From: Prevotellaceae bacterium UBA2757
GTDB taxonomy: Bacteria; Bacteroidota; Bacteroidia; Bacteroidales; Bacteroidaceae
Direction of reading: 5' to 3'
Length of the DNA stretch: 7,882 nt
Assembly: GCA_002353215.1 (NCBI GenBank)
Contig: DEJD01000030.1
Coordinates: 7,739 to 15,620 of the forward strand
Shown: positions 1-5,014 of the stretch, piece by piece
Layout: each line of letters starts with the position of its first letter
How positions within the stretch are numbered: position 1 is the stretch's first letter
Program-made: the position numbers and the translations under genes
The notes under the pieces: generated by a model
Databases searched by the model: none
What the model was told of the DNA's origin: nothing
Seen by the model: the letters and a program-made list of their open reading frames with translations, nothing else

Positions 1-1002
1 TTCTTCCAGTTTACCTTAGCTGCATTCTGGCTGGTAGCCTTCACATCTGCCACACACGACATAGCAGCCGACGGTTACTACATGCACGCACTCGACGACC
101 ATGAACAGTCGCTCTATGTGGGCATCCGCAGCACCTTCTACCGTATAGCCACTGTTGCCGGACAGGGTCTACTCGTCATTCTTGCAGGATTCCTTGAGGA
201 AAAGAGCGGTAACATACCGTTTGCATGGTCAGTCACCTTCTTCTGTCTCTCGACACTATTCTTCCTGGCAGCCCTCTACCATCAGTACATACTGCCGCGA
301 CCGGCTACCGACCATGCAGCAGTAGAGATTACTGCAAGTTCTGTGGTGAAAGACTTCCTGGACACCTTTAAGTCGTTCTTCACAAAGCGCAACGCCTTGG
401 TAGCCATACTGTTCATGTTGCTCTACCGTCTGCCTGAGGCTCAGCTTGTGAAAATGATAACTCCGTTCATGCTCGACCCTGTTGACAAGGGCGGACTGGG
501 TCTGACTACAAGCGATGTAGGTTTCGTCTATGGAACAGTCGGAATCATCGGACTCACCATCGGAGGAATCCTCGGTGGTATAGCAGCCTCTCACGGCGGA
601 CTGAAACGCTGGCTCTGGCCTATGGTATGCGCCATCACACTGCCCGACCTCGTATATGTCTATCTGAGTTATGCACAGCCCGACAACATGCTCGTTATCA
701 ACTCCTGCGTATTCATCGAACAGTTTGGCTACGGCTTCGGATTCACAGCCTACATGCTTTACCTCATCTACTTCTCTGAGGGAAGTCACAAGACAGCCCA
801 CTACGCCATCTGTACAGGTTTTATGGCACTTGGCATGATGCTTCCTGGTATGGTAGCAGGAAAACTACAGGAAACCATCGGTTACCAGCACTTCTTCGTC
901 TGGACAATCATCTGTTGTTTTGCTACCTTCCTCATCACCGCCTTCCTGAAGATAGACCCCGAATTCGGCAAGAAGAATAGAACAGTGGCTAAACATCATT
1001 AA
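1..1002 (+). CDS. AmpG-like MFS permease, 5'-truncated by window edge
   Basis: The reading frame is open from base 1; the first ATG (82) is internal, because the codons before it continue the family motif ATHDIAADGYYM, typical of the AmpG/PAT group of major facilitator permeases. 333 residues are visible; full-length relatives are usually about 420-450, so roughly the first 100 are missing. Hydrophobic helices alternate with short loops through the visible part: roughly residues 50-64, 75-95, 132-147, 173-197, 205-225, 232-258, 265-290 and 295-316. A hydrophilic stretch (about 99-127) marks the central cytoplasmic loop, and the basic tail (KKNRTVAKHH) should be cytoplasmic. In Gammaproteobacteria AmpG imports anhydromuropeptides for cell-wall recycling; Bacteroidota carry several homologues whose substrates are mostly untested, so the substrate is inference. 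The gene is C-rich on its coding strand, unlike the rest of the window. A hairpin terminator follows the stop. Confidence 0.85.
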   Translation, partial: FFQFTLAAFWLVAFTSATHDIAADGYYMHALDDHEQSLYVGIRSTFYRIATVAGQGLLVILAGFLEEKSGNIPFAWSVTFFCLSTLFFLAALYHQYILPRPATDHAAVEITASSVVKDFLDTFKSFFTKRNALVAILFMLLYRLPEAQLVKMITPFMLDPVDKGGLGLTTSDVGFVYGTVGIIGLTIGGILGGIAASHGGLKRWLWPMVCAITLPDLVYVYLSYAQPDNMLVINSCVFIEQFGYGFGFTAYMLYLIYFSEGSHKTAHYAICTGFMALGMMLPGMVAGKLQETIGYQHFFVWTIICCFATFLITAFLKIDPEFGKKNRTVAKHH

Positions 1003-1037
1003 GACGAAAGTATTTTGTATTGAATCCTGTAAACAAG

Positions 1038-1072
1038 AAAGACTACTTCGCCGGGGAAGTAGTCTTTTCTTT
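1038..1072. terminator. Intrinsic terminator shared by convergent genes
   Basis: A perfect 12-bp inverted repeat (AAAGACTACTTC at 1038-1049, GAAGTAGTCTTT at 1056-1067) encloses a 6-base loop and runs into a T-rich tract (TTTTCTTT) on the plus strand. It lies 36 bases after the permease stop codon and 18 bases beyond the stop of the minus-strand SPOR gene. On the plus strand it fits a Rho-independent terminator. In the minus direction the stem ends in TTT followed by C, so termination there is probably weaker. Confidence 0.85.
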
Positions 1073-1089
1073 ATATATTAAATAATGAA

Positions 1090-1566
1090 TTAATATGCGC
1101 GGAGGAGAATCCATGCGTCTGGGTAAGTAGCGCGGAGAGCATCGCGAGAGCTAACTGCTGAAGCTCTGTCGTCGAATGAAGATGCGATTACGCGATACAT
1201 GCCTGTGTCTGGGTTCTGAGCTACCTGAGCGTTGTAGCCCTTGCTTGAAAGTGTGTTGCGGAGGTTGTTTGCGTTGTCGAGACTCTTGAATGAACCACAA
1301 ACAACGTTGTATGACTTCAGTGAGCCGTTGTTCATTACGTTCAGACGTTCTGTGCGCAAATCTGAATTGTCAACCGGAGTGACGTTCTGCTGTACTGGAG
1401 TTACTGTCTCTACTGGAGTTACTGTTACAGGCTGAGTTGTAGTCTGAGTGCCCATTTCCTGTGCCTTAGCTTTTTCGTAAGCTTTCTTGTAGCTGCTTTC
1501 AGATGATTTACATCCAACGAGTGCGATTGCAGCAAGAAGTGCAATGCCAAAAGAAAATTTCTTCAT
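1090..1566 (-). CDS. SPOR-domain lipoprotein
   Basis: This 158-residue protein begins with a lipoprotein signal peptide: basic MKK, a hydrophobic core to residue 17, and a lipobox ending LVGC, so Cys19 should be lipidated. Residues 20-40 are charged and rich in Lys/Glu/Ser. Residues 41-66 are a Thr/Val/Pro/Gln linker with three VTPV repeats (49-52, 55-58, 62-65). Residues about 84-158 form a SPOR domain (SYNVVCGSF near the start, MYRVIASSFDDRASA in the middle, WILLRAY at the end). SPOR domains bind peptidoglycan glycan strands stripped of stem peptides, and many such proteins act at division septa. The inference is an envelope-anchored peptidoglycan-binding protein with its linker spanning the periplasm; a specific partner cannot be named. 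The gene stands alone, convergent with the permease and divergent from the YtxH module. The start at 1566 is fixed by the signal peptide. Confidence 0.9.
   Translation of the reverse strand: MKKFSFGIALLAAIALVGCKSSESSYKKAYEKAKAQEMGTQTTTQPVTVTPVETVTPVQQNVTPVDNSDLRTERLNVMNNGSLKSYNVVCGSFKSLDNANNLRNTLSSKGYNAQVAQNPDTGMYRVIASSFDDRASAVSSRDALRATYPDAWILLRAY
1393..1425. repeat. Tandem repeat coding for VTPV linker units
   Basis: The 15-base sequence TACTGGAGTTACTGT occurs at 1393-1407 and again at 1411-1425, an 18-base (six-codon) period. A diverged third copy (CCGGAGTGACGTT) lies just to the left, beginning near 1374. The repeat is inside the SPOR lipoprotein gene, in frame, and encodes the VTPV-containing linker. 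Changes in copy number would lengthen or shorten the linker without shifting the frame. Confidence 0.75.
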
Positions 1567-1604
1567 TTTTTATAATACTTTTATGTGGGTTGAAAAATCT
1601 TGCA

Positions 1605-1612
1605 CAAATTTA
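1605..1612 (-). promoter_or_regulatory. Probable -7 box for the SPOR lipoprotein gene
   Basis: Read on the minus strand this is TAAATTTG, matching the Bacteroidota -7 consensus TAnnTTTG. It lies 38 bases before the start codon at 1566, which would give a leader of about 30 bases. I do not see a good TTTG at the expected -33 position, so the call rests on the -7 box and its placement. Confidence 0.45.
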
Positions 1613-1671
1613 ATGCTAATTTTCGTGGTATATAGGCTTTTTATTGCAAAAAATGTTAAAAGGTGCATTTT

Positions 1672-1705
1672 TTTGTGGTTTATTAAGGATAAAGTTGTAG
1701 ATTTG
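1672..1705 (+). promoter_or_regulatory. Probable promoter of the ytxH-like three-gene unit
   Basis: TAGATTTG at 1698-1705 matches the Bacteroidota -7 consensus TAnnTTTG, and TTTG at 1672-1675 could serve as the -33 element. The 22-base spacer is slightly longer than usual (about 19-21). Transcription would begin near 1710, leaving an A/T-rich leader of about 35 bases before the start codon at 1747. No Shine-Dalgarno is seen, as is normal in this phylum. The remainder of the 180-base intergenic region holds the oppositely directed box for the SPOR gene and otherwise plain A/T-rich sequence. Confidence 0.5.
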
Positions 1706-1746
1706 GGTGCTTTTTTAAATTTTTAACCTTTAAAAACTCTAAAACT

Positions 1747-1989
1747 ATGGCATGTAAGAATGGTGCAGCTATTATCGCTGCTTTTATCGGAGGCGCTATT
1801 GCAGGCGCTGCTTGTGGTCTTCTTTTAGCTCCTGAAAAGGGTGAGGATCAGCGTAAGAAAATCAAGGAAGTTCTTGACAAGTATGCTGCTAAGCTGAACA
1901 AAGAAGAAATGAACAAGATCCTGACAGAAATCAAGTCTATCGGAAAGAAGAAGGAGGCTACTCCTGCTGAAGATTATGACGTGGAATAA
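1747..1989 (+). CDS. YtxH-family small membrane-associated protein
   Basis: This 80-residue protein has a Gly/Ala-rich hydrophobic segment (about 6-28, with GGAIAGAACG) followed directly by LLLAPEKGEDQRKKI, the hallmark of the YtxH family (the LLxAPxxG motif after one N-terminal helix). The rest (about 32-72) is a Lys/Glu-rich helix likely to form a coiled coil, ending in an acidic tail. Family members are small single-pass proteins, named after a Bacillus general-stress protein; their molecular role is not established. The start at 1747 places the helix at the N-terminus as in relatives. Its last 14 bases overlap the next gene in another frame, which suggests translational coupling. It is the first gene of a three-gene unit with the promoter at 1672-1705. 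Confidence 0.88.
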   Translation: MACKNGAAIIAAFIGGAIAGAACGLLLAPEKGEDQRKKIKEVLDKYAAKLNKEEMNKILTEIKSIGKKKEATPAEDYDVE

Positions 1990-2347
1990 CGAAGGCGATG
2001 CAAACAAGGTGCCTCAAGAAACTGAGGAAATATTAACCTTGTTGCAGCAGTATCTAAAGTTGGAAGCGATTGACAAAATGTCAGTCGCTGCCACCTTTTT
2101 GATTGTTGGAGGGGTCATTCTTATATTCGGTATTAGTGCTGTACATTTTCTCAGTACTGGTCTGGTGAAGACTTTGAGTGCCTGGATCGGTGACGAGACT
2201 ACCGCATATTATTTGATGGGAGGTATTCTGCTTCTTGTCATTGTTATTTTCTATTTAATGCGTAAGACTCTGGTCGAAGGACCGATTGTCAGAAGCATTT
2301 CACAGTCAATGTTAAAGGAGGAGAGTGAAGATGGTACAGCAGAATAA
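1976..2347 (+). CDS. Two-helix membrane protein, holin-X/DUF1469-like
   Basis: This 123-residue protein has a polar N-terminus with an amphipathic stretch (EEILTLLQQYLKLEAID, about 17-33), two hydrophobic helices (about 37-60 and 78-95) joined by a short loop with acidic residues, and a charged C-terminal tail. The layout resembles proteins annotated 'phage holin family' or 'Actinobacterial holin-X' (DUF1469), which are common in chromosomes with no phage nearby. No endolysin or other phage gene is present, so lysis is an unlikely role; a structural or regulatory membrane role alongside YtxH is more plausible, but that is inference. The start codon lies inside the end of the ytxH-like gene (14-base overlap), and its own end overlaps the next gene by 17 bases. 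Confidence 0.75.
   Translation: MTWNNEGDANKVPQETEEILTLLQQYLKLEAIDKMSVAATFLIVGGVILIFGISAVHFLSTGLVKTLSAWIGDETTAYYLMGGILLLVIVIFYLMRKTLVEGPIVRSISQSMLKEESEDGTAE
2314..2321 (+). promoter_or_regulatory. Shine-Dalgarno-like sequence before the third small gene
   Basis: AAAGGAGG lies nine bases before the ATG at 2331 but only three before an in-frame GTG at 2325, so it favours the ATG. Strong Shine-Dalgarno sequences are rare in Bacteroidota, and this one also encodes Lys-Glu-Glu in the upstream gene, so the match may be coincidental. Confidence 0.4.
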
Positions 2348-2582
2348 AACAGTATATTCCTCGTTGGAAGAGTTGCGTAGCGAGAAACTCAAGGTCGTCA
2401 AAAAACTTCAGCAGCAGAAAAAGGCTCTGAAGAAGGATGCTGTGGATATGTTCTTGCCATCTAACAATATTTTCTTCACTTCCGACTATTCTTATATGCG
2501 ATATATAGGTTATGCCATTACTGCATATAAGACTTTCACTACTTTCAGAAAGATTTCTAATTTTTTCAGAAGAAGGCGATAA
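2331..2582 (+). CDS. Small basic coiled-coil protein of unknown function
   Basis: This 83-residue protein is not one I can assign to a named family. Residues about 10-35 form a Lys/Glu/Gln-rich helix with regular Leu spacing, likely a coiled coil. A Phe/Tyr-rich segment (about 40-66, including MFLPSNNIFFTSDYSYM) follows, and the end is strongly basic (FRRRR), suggesting binding to membrane surface or acidic partners. I chose the ATG at 2331; an in-frame GTG at 2325 would add two residues. It overlaps the holin-X-like gene by 17 bases and is the last gene of the three-gene unit. The consistent overlap and small size suggest it works with the YtxH-like and two-helix proteins, perhaps at the inner membrane; this rests on context only. 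Confidence 0.72.
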   Translation: MVQQNKTVYSSLEELRSEKLKVVKKLQQQKKALKKDAVDMFLPSNNIFFTSDYSYMRYIGYAITAYKTFTTFRKISNFFRRRR

Positions 2583-2604
2583 TTCATAATACATAATTCA
2601 TAAT
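2579..2604. repeat. Short direct repeat in intergenic DNA
   Basis: ATAATTCATAAT occurs at 2579-2590 and again at 2593-2604, a 14-base period beginning at the stop codon of the small coiled-coil gene. Such A/T-rich runs are frequent between genes in this phylum. No function is evident. No T-tailed plus-strand terminator is seen between this gene and recR. Confidence 0.6.
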
Positions 2605-2647
2605 TTTAAGGGGTTATCGTTAGCGGGTAGTGTTTAGGCAAAAAAAT

Positions 2648-2672
2648 GAGCGCATTTCTTTATTATGCGCTC
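2648..2672. other. Inverted repeat around the recR -33 region
   Basis: GAGCGCAT (2648-2655) and ATGCGCTC (2665-2672) form a perfect 8-bp inverted repeat with a 9-base loop (TTCTTTATT). Seven A's lie immediately left (2640-2646), so on the minus strand it has the shape of an intrinsic terminator, though no minus-strand gene ends here. On the plus strand no T-run follows. Because the loop contains the probable -33 element of recR, a protein-binding operator is an alternative reading. Confidence 0.55.
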
Positions 2673-2689
2673 GACTTTCCGTAACTTTG
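2659..2689 (+). promoter_or_regulatory. Probable recR promoter
   Basis: TAACTTTG at 2682-2689 is an exact match to the Bacteroidota -7 consensus TAnnTTTG, within the sequence CCGTAACTTTGCA. TTTA at 2659-2662 is a near match to the -33 TTTG with a 19-base spacer. The predicted start of transcription is about 2694-2696, only some 4-6 bases before the ATG at 2700, so the mRNA would be almost leaderless. Confidence 0.65.
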
Positions 2690-2699
2690 CAGCTGATTT

Positions 2700-3329
2700 A
2701 TGGATCAGCAATATACTTCTGCGCTTTTAGGGCGTGCCGTTGATGAATTTGCTAAGCTTCCTGGTATCGGTCGGAAGACCGCCATGAGGCTTGTTCTTCA
2801 TACTTTGCGTATGGAGGAATGTGCTGTTGACGGTTTCTGTAGTGCTATTAGTAGGTTGCGTCATGAGGTCAGGTACTGTAAGGTGTGCCATAACATAAGC
2901 GATGCGGAGGTGTGTGCTTTGTGTGCCAGTCCACAGCGTGACAAGAGCCTTATCTGTGTGGTGGAGAATGTGCAGGATGTGATGGCTATCGAGGCAACTA
3001 TGCAATACAGGGGTCTTTATCATGTGCTTGGAGGGGTGATTTCTCCTATGGACGGAATAGGACCTGGTGATTTGCAGATTCAGAGTCTTGTCGATAGGGT
3101 GGAGCAGGGTGATGTGAAGGAGGTTATTCTGGCACTGAGCAGTACGATGGAGGGCGATACGACTAATTTCTTTATTTCAAAGAGGTTGTCGAATGTGCTT
3201 GCTGACGAGAAGCGCGGACTGAAACTGTCGGTTTTGGCGCGTGGACTGAGTATTAATGATGAGTTACAATATACTGATGAGGCTACTTTGGGACGTTCGC
3301 TCGTGAACCGTGTACCGTTTGTAGCTTAA
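2700..3329 (+). CDS. recR: Recombination mediator protein RecR
   Basis: RecR works with RecO (and RecF) to load RecA onto SSB-coated single-stranded DNA during gap repair. This 209-residue protein is of normal length (about 200) and has all family regions in order: an N-terminal helix-hairpin-helix ([12 protein letters not shown], about 20-31); a four-cysteine zinc site (Cys60, Cys63, Cys72, Cys75; YCKVCHN...CALC); a TOPRIM domain from about residue 83 with ICVVEN (Glu89) and [16 protein letters not shown] (107-122); and a C-terminal segment with [13 protein letters not shown] (143-155) and [13 protein letters not shown] (179-191). The ATG at 2700 is the only reasonable start and sits just after a consensus promoter. 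It heads a run of same-strand genes; the next starts 16 bases after the stop. No defect is seen. Confidence 0.97.
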   Translation: MDQQYTSALLGRAVDEFAKLPGIGRKTAMRLVLHTLRMEECAVDGFCSAISRLRHEVRYCKVCHNISDAEVCALCASPQRDKSLICVVENVQDVMAIEATMQYRGLYHVLGGVISPMDGIGPGDLQIQSLVDRVEQGDVKEVILALSSTMEGDTTNFFISKRLSNVLADEKRGLKLSVLARGLSINDELQYTDEATLGRSLVNRVPFVA

Positions 3330-3345
3330 ATAGAAGATAGTTGTT

Positions 3346-3816
3346 ATGGAAAAAAGGATTAATTCATTACTGATGATGTTGCGCACTGAGAGTTGTGTGG
3401 CATGGGGGCTGCTGATTATCGTGTTTGTAATAGGTAAACTGGGAATTATTGTTAATGGCTCGGTGGAGACGGGGTCGGAAGTGGAGTTCAAACTGAACTG
3501 TGCCTGCATCCTTTCTACATTGCTTATCCTGCCGCTTGCTCTTCAGCTCTTTCTGCTGAATACCACTAAAGGACTGCGTCGAATGAATAAAGACGAGGCT
3601 CTTGACTTCTACCATATGTGGAGCATGATTCGCCTTGTGCTGGTTTCACTTTGCATTGCGTATAATATTATCGCATATTTCATGACTCTCAATACCACTG
3701 GAATACTGTGTGCACTGATGGGATTGGCTGTGACTGTTTATTGTCTGCCTACCCATAAGAGGATAGAGGAGTTTATGAAGATTGTTGAAAACGATTTTGT
3801 TGTAACAAACGAATAA
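3346..3816 (+). CDS. Four-helix integral membrane protein of unknown function
   Basis: I do not recognise a named family in this 156-residue protein. Four hydrophobic segments are visible: about 17-37, 50-71, 92-113 and 116-134. The N-terminus (MEKRINSLLMMLR) is basic and the segment between helices two and three (KGLRRMNKDEALDFYH, about 75-90) is charged, so by the positive-inside rule both, and the C-terminal tail (from about 136, THKRIEEFMKIVEND), should face the cytoplasm. No catalytic motif stands out. It begins 16 bases after recR and ends three bases before the glycosyltransferase, which makes co-transcription with both likely; a link to glycan assembly with the neighbouring transferase is possible but unproven. 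The ATG at 3346 is chosen because it follows recR directly and gives the full first helix. Confidence 0.85.
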   Translation: MEKRINSLLMMLRTESCVAWGLLIIVFVIGKLGIIVNGSVETGSEVEFKLNCACILSTLLILPLALQLFLLNTTKGLRRMNKDEALDFYHMWSMIRLVLVSLCIAYNIIAYFMTLNTTGILCALMGLAVTVYCLPTHKRIEEFMKIVENDFVVTNE

Positions 3817-3819
3817 CGG

Positions 3820-4986
3820 ATGAAACTGACGGTTGTCATAGTCAACTACAATGTAAAGTACTATTTGGAACAGTGCTTATACTCCGTAGAGCGTGCTTTG
3901 CAGGGCATGAAAGGAGAGGTGTATGTGGTTGACAATGCCAGTTCTGACGGTTCGGTAGATTACTTGCGAAGAAAATTTCCATGGGTTTACTATATAGAGA
4001 ATACCAAAAACTACGGTTTCTCAGTTGCCAATAATATGGCTATTCGCAAGGCTCGCGGTGAGTATGTGCTACTGCTCAACCCTGATACTATTGTGGGGGA
4101 AAATACGCTGAAACAATGTGTAGCATTTATGGATGCACATCGCGAGGTGGGCGGACTGGGAGTGAGACAACAACGTGTGGATGGCAGTATGGCTCCGGAG
4201 TCGCGTCGTGGTATTCCTACTCCGTGGACTGCTTTCTGCAAGATGTCTGGACTGGGCGCCAGATTTCCGCAGTCAACTCTGTTCGGACGCTATTACATGC
4301 AGTATCTGCCCATAGACCGTCCTTCGGAGATAGAGGTAATTTCAGGTGCCTGTATGTTTATCCGTTCTGAGGTGTTTGGAAAGTGCGGTTTGCTTGATGA
4401 GACTTTCTTTATGTATGGTGAGGATGTGGATATGTCGTATCGCATACTGAAGGCAGGGTATAAGAATGTGTTCTATCCGGCTACAATACTGCATTACAAA
4501 GGAGAGAGTACGCAGAAGAGTTCGTACAGGTATGCTATCGTGTTCCACAAGGCAATGTACATTTTCTTCAAGAAGCACTTCAGCTATAACTTCTTGCTCC
4601 TTATGATAGTTTCTTTAGCTATATATGGTAAGGCTTTTCTGACATATCTGAAGAATCAGTTTTCGAAGAAAGACGAGAAGGAGGAGAATATTATGGAGGA
4701 TTTGCGACAAAAGAAGTTTATGCTTGTGGGCAAAGGGTATAACCTGCAACAGATGCAGCGGCTGATGGAGGAACATAATCTGTATCATTCCGTGTCGAAC
4801 GGACTGCCTCAGAAATTGGATCCTACAGCCGATTATATAGTGTTTGATACGGATGCCTATTCGTTTGCCGAGATATTAGACTGGTTCAAACATGACAGTC
4901 AGCAACAGAAGACTCCGCTGATAGGCACGTACATAAGCATCAGTCAGACTATTCTGACAGGCAACAGTGTAATTCAGTTCAAATAA
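3820..4986 (+). CDS. Family 2 glycosyltransferase with an extra C-terminal domain
   Basis: This 388-residue protein opens with a GT-A fold of family GT2, closest in look to WbbL/rhamnosyltransferase-type enzymes: LTVVIVNYNVKYYLEQCL (3-20), VYVVDNASSDGS (34-45) for nucleotide binding, NYGFSVANN (64-72), LLLNPDT (84-90) in the place of the metal-binding DxD, and GACMFIRSEVF (176-186) followed by LLDETFFMYGEDVDMSYR (191-208) containing the likely catalytic acidic residues, then HYKGEST (225-231). It should move a sugar from an activated donor to a lipid-linked or surface glycan at the inner membrane; donor and acceptor cannot be read from sequence. A hydrophobic helix (about 256-275) anchors it, then a charged linker (280-297) leads to a domain at 298-388 (KKFMLVGKGYN at its start, ADYIVFD in its middle, GNSVIQFK at the end) that resembles a reduced Rossmann-like domain. 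It starts three bases after the previous gene. Confidence 0.9.
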   Translation: MKLTVVIVNYNVKYYLEQCLYSVERALQGMKGEVYVVDNASSDGSVDYLRRKFPWVYYIENTKNYGFSVANNMAIRKARGEYVLLLNPDTIVGENTLKQCVAFMDAHREVGGLGVRQQRVDGSMAPESRRGIPTPWTAFCKMSGLGARFPQSTLFGRYYMQYLPIDRPSEIEVISGACMFIRSEVFGKCGLLDETFFMYGEDVDMSYRILKAGYKNVFYPATILHYKGESTQKSSYRYAIVFHKAMYIFFKKHFSYNFLLLMIVSLAIYGKAFLTYLKNQFSKKDEKEENIMEDLRQKKFMLVGKGYNLQQMQRLMEEHNLYHSVSNGLPQKLDPTADYIVFDTDAYSFAEILDWFKHDSQQQKTPLIGTYISISQTILTGNSVIQFK

Positions 4987-5014
4987 AATTCAGATATAAA
5001 TAAAACAAAAATAT

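Noticed and set aside
256..801. Open frame of 181 codons on the minus strand across the permease gene
   Set aside because: It lies wholly inside the well-supported permease frame on the other strand, its protein is rich in Cys, His, Glu and Gln with no domain, and no promoter precedes it.
1003..1089. Replication origin at the GC-skew switch
   Set aside because: The space is only 87 bases, is mostly taken up by the hairpin, and has no DnaA-box cluster or A/T-rich unwinding element, and no dnaA or dnaN is adjacent.
1544..1726. Short plus-strand frame over the start of the SPOR gene and the intergenic region
   Set aside because: It overlaps the signal-peptide codons of the SPOR gene and both predicted promoter boxes, and its composition (Phe, Lys, Val) is what A/T-rich noncoding DNA gives.
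1976..2347. Phage remnant suggested by the holin-like protein
   Set aside because: No endolysin, structural, integrase or attachment-site sequence is near, and the gene sits in a tight unit with a YtxH-like gene, as chromosomal DUF1469-type proteins commonly do.
2289..2594. Minus-strand frame of 101 codons opposite the third small gene
   Set aside because: The plus-strand genes there overlap in a consistent series and have plausible proteins; the minus frame has no promoter and ends in the middle of the neighbouring gene.
4987..5014. Histidine attenuator or riboswitch before hisG
   Set aside because: The gap is only 28 A/T-rich bases with no hairpin and no His-codon leader peptide.
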